NCBI GenBank assembly: GCA_023374025.1
Contig: SIJG01000006.1
Coordinates: forward strand, 2,107,102 to 2,171,101
Direction of reading: 5' to 3'
DNA: 64,000 nucleotides
Source of the DNA: Heterodera schachtii
Lineage: Eukaryota; Nematoda; Chromadorea; Rhabditida; Heteroderidae
Shown: positions 25,797-36,523 of the stretch, piece by piece
Layout: every line of letters begins with the position of its first letter
How positions within the stretch are numbered: position 1 is the stretch's first letter
Translations under genes and position numbers: made by a program
The notes under the pieces: model-generated
Told to the model about the DNA's origin: nothing
The model's database searches: none
The model's input: the letters and a program-made list of their open reading frames with translations, nothing else

Positions 25797-27485
25797 GCCA
25801 AAAGCGGGAATTGCTGGGCTAAAGATAATGCTGAGCTCGGGAGTGTACGCGGATGTGCACTTTTTGGTGGGGGACGGAGACGGAAAAGAGGCGAGTAATT
25901 TGTTATTTTTTAAAGGATTTTATGACTATAACTCAATTGAGAAAATTAATTTGAATATTTTTTAATTATTGAAATATTTTAAATTATTTAAATTATTTTT
26001 AACTTTTTCTTTTTAAGCTTCTCTCAGCCCATAAACACATTTTGAATTATGCTTCTGACGTATTTGAGGCAATGTTCCGTTTTGACGCCATGAAAGAAGA
26101 AGGAGAAAACGGTAACAAAAATATATCGAATAAAAAAACCATTAATTGGTTTTTTTATTAATTGACTAAATTATCCTCTGCTATTCTCCCTTTTGAATTT
26201 TGAATTTGTTTCTGCTAATTGAATTAATTAATTTAATTAGTCCACTGCTAATTGCCCTGTTGTGGAGGTCCCCGACGTTGAAGCAGCAGCGTTCAAAGTG
26301 ATGTTGAGTTTCATTTATATTGAAGATTTGAGTGCTTTGAATGGAGACAATGCAATGGCAGTGCTTTACGCCGGTGAAATTAATTTAAATTGACAAAAAA
26401 AATTATTAAATTATTGAATTTATTTTAGCAAAAAAATACAATATTCCTGATTTGGTCGACGCATCTTTGCAAATTCCAATTTCAAAGCTGCATAACATTT
26501 TCTTGGCTTATGCCCAGGCAGGCCTTTTCGGCTTGGAGGTGGTAAAGACAATTTTGATTTTGACGAAAGGGCTTTTAAATTTTAATTAATCATGAATTGA
26601 ATTTTATTTTTGAAAAAAAATGACGATTATTAAATAATAATAGAAATTAAATTAACTTTTTAAATGATAGAACTATGGCAACGATTGTTTGGCATACATT
26701 GAGAATAATGCGGAAACTTTGCTCAAATCGGAGGCATTTTTGCAAATTGACCAAAAATTGTTATGTGAAATTTTGGAACGCGACCAATTGCTAATCCGTG
26801 AAGAGATTTCAATTTGGAAAGCAGTAAATTTTACTTAAAAAAAAATTAAATTCTAATTTATTGATTTATTGTAATTATTTCCTATTAATTTTAATTGTTG
26901 TTTTTTTCGGCACTCCGTTGAGCTGACGCCAAATGTCATCAAAATGGCAATTGAATGTTCAGCAGAGAATCGTCGTCAAATGCTTGGCCCGGCACTTTTC
27001 AAAATTCGCTTTCCGCTTTTCTCACGAGAGGATTTTTCGGAGAAAATTGGTAAAAAAATTATAATTTTTGTTCTTGAAGCCTCCTTTTCGGACTTTACTT
27101 TAAATAAATTAATTTACTGAAATATTGTTTTACAATTAATTTTTTCTTACCCTTTTTCAACTAAAATATTTCTTTATTCATTCAGTCATTTCCATAAATA
27201 CCAGTTCCATCCGGCATTTTAACACCAAACGAAGTGATCCGCTTGGAACAATACCGTACCAATCCGAATTTATATGGGATTTCCGGTGCCTTACTGTACC
27301 AACTGCAGTTTCCAAGTCATGAGCGAATTAAGGCATTTGGAACATTATTAATGAACATTGAAAAAGTGTCGGAATTTGCGAGAGAAATCTTTTTGGGCAT
27401 ACGCGAAAGTGATTCTGTCACTTACATAAATGAAATGATTATGAATTTTAGCAGAATGGAAGTTGACATATTTATTTTTTTATAA
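25797..27485 (+). pseudogene. BTB-BACK domain protein (BTBD3/6-like), probably decayed
   Basis: Exon remnants: 25797-25888 (SGVYADVHFLVG, start of BTB), 26020-26111 (LLSAHKHILNYASDVFEAMF), 26242-26371 (CPVVEVPDVEAAAFKVMLSF), 26430-26540 (AKKYNIPDLVDASL), 26671-26822 (BACK helices), 26908-27050 and 27203-27485 (VPSGILTPNEV). The family consists of substrate adaptors of cullin-3 ubiquitin ligases. Three signs of decay are visible. Exons 2 and 3 do not join in phase. The conserved BACK motif RWADAKCHQNG appears at about 26920-26955, but its W codon is TGA and an extra base follows. The acceptor expected in front of it reads CG instead of AG. A downstream AG at 26921 would give an open but non-conserved reading. 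The PHR domain usual in this family is missing. The first intron appears to start with GC. Confidence 0.7.
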
Positions 27486-27539
27486 TATTTCGGAATAAGT
27501 AAAAAAAAATCTCTAAATAATTTGAAAATCAATTTAATT

Positions 27540-29340
27540 ATCATTTAAAATTTAGGAAACTCCAATTATCTTATCTCACCAAATCCCAATCAGCAAATCC
27601 AAAAATTCTTTTCCACCTCAGGCCTTCCCAGTAATTTTTTGGTAAACTTTCTTCATCGCCTTCCAGATGTTTTGCACGGTGTTATCGTCGGCATTCTCTC
27701 GCTTTTTACGGCCCATAAACTCAACTAAATAATTATCTGATACAAAATTAACCTTTAATAAGGCTTTATGTAATTATCATTAATTTCCATCTAAAATTTC
27801 AGGAAAATGCGCAATAAGAATCCTTAATTGCTTTCTAAAAACTGCAATTACCGTAATGAGATTTATAGTCTTAATTAATTTTTGCGCTTGTTTAACTCTC
27901 TTCTCCGTCCTCCTCCTCCTCCTCATCTCCTCCTCATCAGTCTTGCCCAAGCTCTTCAAGCTGATCTTCCAACGAAGGTCCCAGTTTCGTCACCGCTTTA
28001 GGCAGTTCATTCCCAACGGTGCCATTCTTACCGAAATCGGGTTTGCCTTCATCGGGACTCATTCAGTCCGAGCCGATCAGGAAGTGGTACTCACCTGGCT
28101 TGCCCTCTCCGTCATTGTGCTTGCCCATGTCGACCGGTTCCGTGTCACGCTTCTGCTTACGACGGGACTCTTTTGGCGCGCGCTCTCCCACTTCGCGTTT
28201 TTCGGCGCTGTGCTGTCCCTGGCCAGCCGCTTGTGCCAATTCAGTCTTGTTGAAGCCAGTAATGGAGGAAGCAAGCTCTGTAATGTTAAAAATTTTTCTT
28301 TTTATGTAAATTTTTTTTAAATTTAAATTAATTCGAAAAATACCAAAATTTATAGAACTATTTAACCAAGTGGAAACGCATTTTTAAATAAATAAAATTA
28401 TCAATTTCAAAATTTATTTTAATATTTTTTTTATTTATCATACCGGCAATAAACTGCTCCATCACTGTTTTTTGCACTGGAGCGGTGTCGGCCACCACAA
28501 TGAATGCAAGAGTCAAAAGGCTAATGAAAAGCGTATTTTAATTTTTTTATTTTAAATAAATTGCTATTTTTTCGAATTATAAATAATATTCAAAAAATTA
28601 ATAATGAAAAAAATGCCAAATTTCCGAAAAATTACATTAAATTCCAGTTAAATTAGCAAAATTCTTTTACATTTTATTGTTACTGTAAAAGAATTTACTT
28701 ACACGGATGCCATCATGTTGCACATTGTCTGCCACTTGTTGTATTAAGTGTCGGTCGAAAGTCCAATAATTCTTGAAAAAAAAAAAAATTAATTTGGATT
28801 GATTGGGGATTTCTACTGGTTTTCGGATCCCCGAGGGATCATATAAATTGAAAATTTATTCAGTGAGGAGCACATTACTGAAGAACCAGACCTATAATTT
28901 CATTTTTTAATAGAAGATTTTAGTGGAATGTACTAAAGATTTGGTCCTGTAAAATTTGAACGTAAATCGTATAAAGATGGGCCAGAAATTTGATTTTACA
29001 GGTGGACTTATAATCCCAATCAATTCTAAAAATCGAAATAATTTTAAGGACCTGTCCTGATCAGAAAGAAGTTTTTTTTATTTTTTTTTATTTCTATTGC
29101 CCCATTTAATAGAATGTTTGGTGGAGTGTTTACAATTTAATGCTATTATCTCATTATCATAATCATCATCATCATCATTAGCAGAACCAGCAGCAGTTGT
29201 TGGGCTGTCGCTGGTGTCACAGAAGTGGGTAAATTTGTTCACTGTTTGCTGCTTATTCATCATTATTTTGAAATATTTTCGATCGGACGAACTGTTGGGA
29301 AAAAACGAAAAAAATGAATAAATTATAATATATATTTTTT
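27540..29340. repeat. Segmental duplication, right copy
   Basis: Direct repeat of 22190-23960, now separated from it by the BTB pseudogene. Similarity extends through the gene and about 600 bases of its 5' flank. Confidence 0.75.
27618..28716 (-). pseudogene. Small secreted acidic protein, copy 2 (frame disrupted)
   Basis: Exons equivalent to copy 1: 28716-28703, 28520-28444, about 28277-27897 and 27724-27618. Signal peptide, donor and acceptor positions are conserved (MMASVLLTLAFIVVADTAP). The third exon is about 170 bases longer, with an inserted basic segment (ERAPKESRRKQKR). It contains in-frame stops: one after a GTGAGT that could be the donor of a very short intron, and a TGATGA where copy 1 runs into its acidic stretch. 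The final exon is intact (RKKRENADDNTVQNIWKAM). Either extra small introns exist or the copy is a pseudogene; I favour the latter slightly. Confidence 0.6.
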
Positions 29341-30169
29341 GCATTGTTCACATCATCATCCATCAATAAAAATGGAAAACTCAAAAATAAAATGAAATAA
29401 AATAAAATAAATTGTAAAAAATAAAAATTATTTGATAAAATTGAGAAGGATGTTAAGAAAAAATTAAAAAAAAATATCAAATTTTGAAAAATTTTTGTTG
29501 AAATGACAAACATTGTCAAAAAAATCAGACAAATTGTTCAATAATTAATTATCTTGAAAATTTTTTGTTCATAAATAAAATAGGATTACACCCCCAACCG
29601 TCGGGGTTGGAAAAGTCGGGGTTCGGGGTTGTCGGGGTCAGCAAGGTCGGGGTCGGGGTTTTTCAATTTTCCGATTTAAGAAAAAAAATTTATACAAGCA
29701 AAACAATCAAAAAATTTTAATCTTAATTAATCATTAAATTATTTTCATGATCAATGAGATTGATTTTGATCACTTTTTTTTTTGCTTTAAAAAATTTTAG
29801 CGGCACACTTTTTCCAAAGATTTTTGAGGAGAAAGTGGGGGCCAGCGGCGCCGATAGGCGCCGCTGGGGATAAATAATTTTGAAAATTTGAATGCAATTT
29901 GTTAAAATTTCACTAAAAACTGCCAAATTTTTACGATTTTTAGCCAGGCGACCCCATTTTTAAAAAACTTTTTGGGCCACCTGTGGTCCAGCGGCGCCGA
30001 TAGGCGTCGCACGGGAAAATTTTGTAATTTTAATGGTATTGTTAACAGATTTTGTCTATAAAAAAGGACCAAAATTTTTGGGGGATTTAGGGCTAATTCT
30101 TTAAATAAAATAGGGATACATCAAGCGACTATTTCAAAACATCTCCATTTTGTCTTTAAATTCAGCTTT
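29341..30169. other. Intergenic DNA with two GC-rich repeat patches
   Basis: 29585-29660 is a run of TCGGGGTT-like words. 29839-29870 and 29992-30022 carry CCAGCGGCGCCGATAGGCG-type palindromes followed by similar AT-rich tails. A third relative stands at 16145-16230. I take these as fragments of one dispersed repeat family. No gene seen. Confidence 0.5.
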
Positions 30170-31290
30170 AATTCTTTCTGTACAATGCCGTATTTGACAC
30201 ATTCAAAAGCTCGGCAATTTGGCTACCCGTGAGCAGTGAATTTTGTTTTTTTTTTATCTGATAATATTGTTTCATCTTTTCCACGCCCAAATGTTTGGCC
30301 AATATTTTTTGATATTTTTCTTTTTTCCCTATAATTTTTCATTTAATTTAATTTTTAATTTGCCATATATTTGAGCAAATCGCTTTAATACTTCACTTCT
30401 TTCCTCATCTGATTATCGGAACCCGTCAGTTGGGCCCTCACGTTTGGGCCCCCACGTTTGGGCCCCCACGTTTGGGCCCCACACTTTTGGGCCCCAGCAA
30501 GTTTTTCCACATAAGCTTTTTTCTTTGGCATCCAAATCCAACAATCTTGGTATCATTCGAAAGCTCTTAACATGCTCTATTAGCCTTGCTAAAAAACGAA
30601 AAGTTTTTCAAGCCTGGAAAAAATTTTATTGAGAAAAAAGTTGAAAATTTCGACTTTTTCGCAATTTTCATGTATAACTTTTTTGGTAATTGTCTAAGCG
30701 CAAAGCAATAGCTTAGAAAAAGTTTCTAAATACATTAAGCTTTCGAATGATACCAACAATGTTGGATTTGGATGCCTGAGAAAAAAGTTATAGAATGTTA
30801 TAGTGAAAAAAAATGCTGGGGCCCAAATGTGTGGGGCCCAAACGTGAGGGCCCAAACGTGGGGGCCCAAACGTGAGGGCCCAACTGACGTAGACCGCTGA
30901 TTATATATGTTTGATTATTTTAAATTCTCTCTTCCATTTATAAATTTTTTCTCTATGTGTACCCAATTTTTTTTGCAATTTTTCTCTCAATTTTTGTCCA
31001 TTCTTTTGCTGAATATTTCTTTCCATTTTGCTTAATTTTCTCTCTAACTCTATGAAATTTTTCGACAATTTGTTGTTTCTGTTTTTCATCCTCTTTTAAA
31101 AAATGATCATAAATTTGTCCGCAATTTACTGCCAATTTTTCCAATTCATCACAATTTGTTTGCATTTCTTCACTCACCTCTTTTTTCATTTCCAAAATTT
31201 CACAAACAATTTGATCAAATTGTTGGTTATTTCGACCAACTTATTTACTCTGATCAGCAGTTTCTTCATGAATTTTTTGATCATCGGATA
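30170..31290 (-). pseudogene. Multi-HTH protein pseudogene, split by a foldback element
   Basis: Minus-strand fragments match the intact gene at 47878-49021 in order. TNCDELEKL and GQIYDHF precede the first module (KKYSAKEWTKIERKIAKK, then KIYKWKREF after a frame break). After the insertion at 30417-30896 come YSDEE, LKRFAQIYGKL and AKHLGV of the second module. Next, directly joined, is KMKQYYQIKKKQNS of the last module. In-frame stops occur upstream (near 31240) and in the second module. The third module is missing by deletion. Confidence 0.7.
30417..30896. mobile_element. Foldback element inserted in the HTH pseudogene
   Basis: 480 bp with long inverted ends: CGG then CGTCAGTTGGGCCCTCACG after a few variable bases, mirrored at the right. 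Tandem CACGTTTGGGCCC words lie at each end, and inner arms continue the palindrome (CATCCAAATCCAACAAT versus its complement). The flanking 8-bp repeat CTGATTAT (30409-30416 and 30897-30904) fits the hAT pattern nTnnnnAn. The insertion falls between two modules of the pseudogene. Confidence 0.8.
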
Positions 31291-31510
31291 ATTAAAAATT
31301 GCTAAATATTCAACAAAATATGTTTGTGAACCATGTAATCAATATATCATCATTAAAACTATATTCAGTTGACAAATTATTTGTCATTATCAAATAAATA
31401 ATTCAAAATTTTTATTATTTCCAAAAAAATATATAATTTTACATAAAATTTTTCTGAATTTTTTGAAAAAAAATTTTTGTCGGACAATTGAAATAATCAA
31501 AGGTTATTAG

Positions 31511-32120
31511 TAGGGCTTCCAATTATATGCACATAAAATCGCAAAATATGCGCATAAAATATGCACCAAAAATCGGGAAATATGCACATAAAAAGTGAAA
31601 AATATGCACATAAATTTTTCCAAATTGAGGGCAAATTTTACAAATTTCTTCCATTTGTTAAATTTAAGCATAAAAATCTCGAAAATAGTAGGAATAATCT
31701 TTTTAGAAACAAAAATACAAAATAAAAGTAAAATTTATTTAGTTTGAAGAAAATTGGGTATAAAAAGGATAATTTTCTTTTTTCGGACTATTTTTGGCAT
31801 AAATTTCAAATTTTTTAAAAAGTTACTTTTTTATTAAAAAATACCCAAAAAAAATGATATTTTTGGAAAATTTTGATCAATAGAGGCCCAAATGGCCGCT
31901 TTAATAGAGGGGGCCGTTTTAATAGAGGATTTTGAAGAATTGCTCAAATATGCACATAAAATTTGCACAAAATGCCGAAATATGCACAAATATGCAAAAT
32001 ATGCATATGGAAATACGGCCTAGAAGCTTCAAACCAAGCTAAAAACATGTTTTTCGTGCGTTTCAGGCCTCCCACAGCCCAGGAAAAAAAATATGCATGT
32101 GCATATAATTGGGAGCCCTA
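31511..32120. mobile_element. hAT-like element with ATATGCAC repeats
   Basis: 610 bp. The left end TAGGGCTTCCAATTATATGC matches the complement of the right end with one difference. Flanks GTTATTAG (31503-31510) and GTTATTCG (32121-32128) form an 8-bp duplication with one mismatch. The interior is full of ATATGCACATAAAA motifs. The right third shares TTTTTCGTGCGTTTCAGGC with the element at 59885-60469, so both belong to one family. Confidence 0.8.
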
Positions 32121-33205
32121 GTTATTCGAGATTAATAAAATATTTTAAAATATTTTACACTTGTTCTTTTTTACTAAGCTATCCATTAATCAATCAATTC
32201 TGCTTCATAACCATTTATTGTCAATAGACCATCAATATATTATTTCTTTTTAACAAAAAATATATTTAAAAAAATATTTTAATGTTTTTAGAATTTATAA
32301 AAATGTTTTATGAGAAATTATATTTTAATATTTTTGAGAATTTATAAAAATATTTTATGAGAAATTATAATTTTTTTTTTTTGTAAAGGTACCCTAAAAT
32401 ACATTTTCAAGAAAGAGATATAAAAAATTAAATTAAATACTTAAAAAACATTATTCAAAATTGTTAGCTAATTTATTGCATTTTGTGCCCTATTTCATGA
32501 TTTCTAAAAATTTTTCGTCCAAAAAAACTTTATAAAATTTTTTTATTAGATATAGCTTACATATTTAGGCGTTTTTATATGGCACATATATTTAGGATTT
32601 TTAAAAAAAATTTATGTGTCTATTTTGCGATTTTATGAAAAATTTACATGTGATGTTTTAAAAAAAAAATTTATTAAATTTTTAACTAATCTAAAATATT
32701 CAATCAATTCAGCTTTTTGATTATAGTATCAATATTATGTGATTTTAATTTGATAAAAATGTCAACAATGAAATGTTTTTGATTAATAATATAAGGCCCA
32801 AGAATCGGATCAGAGAAAATTTTTTTATTAAAAGAATTAATTAAGAATATAGATTTTCACCAAAAATTGACCAATTTTTGTAGGTTTCCGGCAGTGTGGC
32901 ATTTGGGGATTTTAATAAAAAAAAAATTAAAAAAAAATTTCAAATATTTAAATATATACAGCCCAAAATTTGAAAAACTTTACGTCGAAGAGAAAATTGC
33001 ATCTCTCATTATGAAGTCTTACTTTATTAATAAGGATTTTCTACATTTAATTAATTTTTTAAATTTTTTTAGTATTTTCATTTATGCAATAAATTTTATT
33101 TTCAATTCAATAAATAAGTTTTTCACGTAATACACATTAAAACAAAATGAAAAAACAATTTATCATTCAACAATATTTTACATTCATTTTTTTATTATTA
33201 AAGAA
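32121..33205. other. AT-rich intergenic DNA
   Basis: No gene seen. A two-copy tandem repeat (AATTTATAAAAATRTTTTATGAG type) lies at about 32285-32375. The right end is the 3' flank of the first UDP-glycosyltransferase. Confidence 0.5.
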
Positions 33206-36097
33206 TTAAATTCTTTTTCTGAGTTGTCGAAACTTTTCAATAAATTCTTTTTCCGGCTCAACCGCATTCATTTTTGTACTCAATTCGTCCATTTTTTGTT
33301 TATGCTCCGCGTAATTTGTTAACATTTCATTTAATGCATCCTCAAAATCATTTTTCAATGTTTTGGAACGAATGTCTGAAAAATTTGAAATAATAATTTA
33401 AATTTAAAAATTGGCATTTTACCAATCACTTTTGCCACCCCTCGCGCCGCCAATGCCTCGGCATTGTTAAACTGATCGCCAAAAAATGGGAACAAAATTA
33501 GCGGAACGCCACTTTTGACTGCCTCATTAATGCTGTTCTGTCCGCCATGGGTGATGAACAATTTCAGTCCGCCGTCTTTTTTAAGTTAAAATTTAAAAAA
33601 TTTTAAATTTAATTTTTAAACCAAGAATTGCCGACTGTTCCAACCAACTCTTGGCATACACATTGTCCGCCAACTTTTTGTACTGTTCGCCCGTGCCAAT
33701 TGGCGCCCTTTTCCCCCATTTGATGATCATGTTCATCTGCGGGTACTGCTTGAACACGTCCACCACAATGTTCTTCACTTTCACGGCGTGTGCTTCGCCC
33801 TCATTCATTTCAACCACAGAGCCAAAACTTAACAACACAACGCCACCATTTTCACTTTTGACAGATTCAAATATTTGCTTGGTGTCCTGTGGAACAAATT
33901 GGCATTTTAATTATATCAAAAAGCATAGCCAAAAATAATTTTTAAAGGAAATTGTAAATTCGATTTCGCAATAAATCATGTCTCTAATTTTTAAGCTCCT
34001 TAACGGATCGTGGCTTTACATTTTGCCTTTTCACTAAAAATTTTGCTTTTATGATACTTTGAAATCCACAAAAATTCGACAAATTCTGACGTAAAGTTTG
34101 CATTTTTGCCTTGCAATTAGTGTTTAATTAAAATTTTTGAAGCTCCACCTAAGCCCTTCCTATTTATCATGGCATATTTTGCTAATAATTTTAAATCCCA
34201 AATATTACCCCATTCAATTTTGGCACCACACCCTTTGGCATTGTGATTCCGCCAATAAAATTGACTCGGTTTTCTTTTTTAATTTGCCGTTCACGCTCAA
34301 TTTCCTGCTCAACAACAGGGAAATCGAGGAATGGTTGGACATTGGTGAAGTACAAATCCATCCGATTCTGAATATCCCATGATGAAGCAATTTGTTCATG
34401 CCGAATGAAATCGCCAAATTCATCCCTTGACAATAATCCGCGATTAATTGCGTCCACATATTTTTGTCGCTTAACAATTTAATTCGGCAATTAATTAATT
34501 AATTAACTAATTATTACAAGTAATAATGTTGAACTTTCAACTGGCTTTATGTATAAATCTTCGTTTCGTTGACGAAAATGATTTGGATTTTCTTTGATGG
34601 CACTTTTTGTTGCGAATTGATGGTCGCTAATCCGTGCCAAATCCCTCCCTAAAATTTGTCTTCATTAATTAAATTAATGATGATTTTTTATTTTTTGGAA
34701 TTTTAAGATTTTAATTGAAACTTTATTAATTTTTTTCAAGGTATAATTTTTAAGCTTATAGTAAAAATTTTAATTCATTCTACGATAAAATAAAATTTTT
34801 TAATTTATTTTAGACTAATTATTTAATGATCAGTCGACAAATTTTCAAATGCCATTTACTGCATTTTTCATTTAACCAACACCTGGCATTGCGCCAACAA
34901 TTTTGTCATAGCCAAAATATTTCCATTGTGAAATTGTTGGCGAAATGCTTTGTGAGCCGACAAATTTTTTGATGGTTGGAAATGCGCGGAGAATACTCAT
35001 CGAAAAATCGCCCAAGCCTGTCTCCAAGATGCCCACATTGAATTGGAATGACTTCAATTTGTTGATCAGCTTACGATTGGCAATCAAAAAATCTAAAAAT
35101 TAATTTGATTTTTTGGAAGAAAAAAATACCGTACCAAATTGTGCCATGTATGGTACGTCACGGTGTGGTAAAAAACTGGTACCCTTCCAAATTTGCCACC
35201 ACAAATTTTGCTGCTGTTTTAACTGTGCGGCTGCTTCGGCACAATTTTTGGCATTGCCAAAGCTAAAAGTCATCCGGTGCCACACCAAAAGGCGTCCCTC
35301 AAATTTTGATGGCATTTCAGTTGGCTCGGCACAGTCCGCTTCACTGACAAGAAGAAGCTGAAAATGGCAAAAAATTGGCGATTCGATAAATTGATCAAAA
35401 AATATAAATCAGAGGCCGAACGAATGGATTTTCAGTTCTTAAAATTGCAAAATATGTATATCTTTTTCCCTGTCCAGGAGAGAAATTTTTCAAAAAATTG
35501 GGAAAATAAGTGTATAGTTTGAAATAACTTTTCAGGTGCCAACCCCTAAATAAATATTTTTTATTCGATATACATAAATGTTCTAAATAAAGAAATTTGG
35601 TAGTAAAAATGTGACAGCAAAAAAAATATTTTGGCAAAATGACCCTTAAAAAATTGCAACTTTTTGATTTTGTGAAAAATTATTCTTTTTTTAAACAAAA
35701 CTTAAAAGTCGGTTAAAAAGTGATCAGAATCCCACCAAATTTTAAATTTAAAAAAATTACGCAATAAAAGAATTAAATACATTTTTTTTTATTAATTTAA
35801 TTTAATAGTGCCAATTTTTCTTACCACTTTATCAACATTTTCTTCGTCGGCCGCGAGAAGTTCAGCCAATTTTCGATGAAACACATAATGTGTCTCAGAA
35901 ATTGCTAATCGCGTCGTAATAATCAAAATGCGAAGTTTTGGCGAAATGTCTAACCAATTATTAATTTAAATCATTTTTTAATTACCATTTTTTAATGATG
36001 CGTGCAATTTGTTGGCAGGAAATGAATCAAATATGAACAGTTGGATAAAAATAAATGCGATTATTAATAATAAAAGTAATAATATAAATTTAAACAT
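33206..36097 (-). CDS. UDP-glycosyltransferase 1 (UGT), tandem copy
   Basis: Nine exons on the minus strand: 36097-35986, 35949-35828, 35357-35135, 35092-34883, 34648-34518, 34469-34209, 33886-33622, 33575-33423 and 33375-33206; all phases agree, giving about 548 residues. The first exon is a hydrophobic leader ([20 protein letters not shown]). The C-terminal half holds the UGT nucleotide-sugar binding signature beginning [20 protein letters not shown] and ending [13 protein letters not shown]. UGTs move a sugar from UDP-sugar to small lipophilic acceptors in the ER lumen, in detoxification and hormone or lipid modification. The usual C-terminal membrane anchor is absent: the last exon is charged and ends KFRQLRKRI. 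Exon structure is identical to the neighbour at 36524-39663 and several exons are nearly identical in sequence. Confidence 0.9.
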
Positions 36098-36523
36098 TCC
36101 TTGGCTTGCTTAAATTAAAATAATTAATTACTAAAAATTTATTGAAAAAGACCATTTTTTAAAATTTAAATTGAGTTTCAAAACTATTCTTCCATTTTTA
36201 AATGTAAAATGTAATTTAAAAAATTGTTTAAATATTTAACATTCGTAAACTTGCCATGAAAAATTTGAGAAAATTAAGCAATTTAATATTTAATCCATTT
36301 TTCTTAACAAATTTTTTGTCCTAAAGTAAAAAAAATTGATAAAATCAAAAAATGTAAAAAAACATTACAAAGAAAATGATGAATGTTTTCAATGAAAGAA
36401 ATGTTTCACCTTAAAAATGACATTTGTTTTACGCAAAAGGCCAATGACAGAAAAAATGTCAGCGAAAAACAATTCACCAAAAAACATTTTTATTCATTTA
36501 AAATCATGTTAAAAAATTAAAAT
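36098..36523. other. Intergenic spacer between the two UGT genes
   Basis: About 425 bases of AT-rich DNA. It must contain the promoter of UGT 1 and the 3' flank of UGT 2. I see no distinct motif. Confidence 0.5.
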
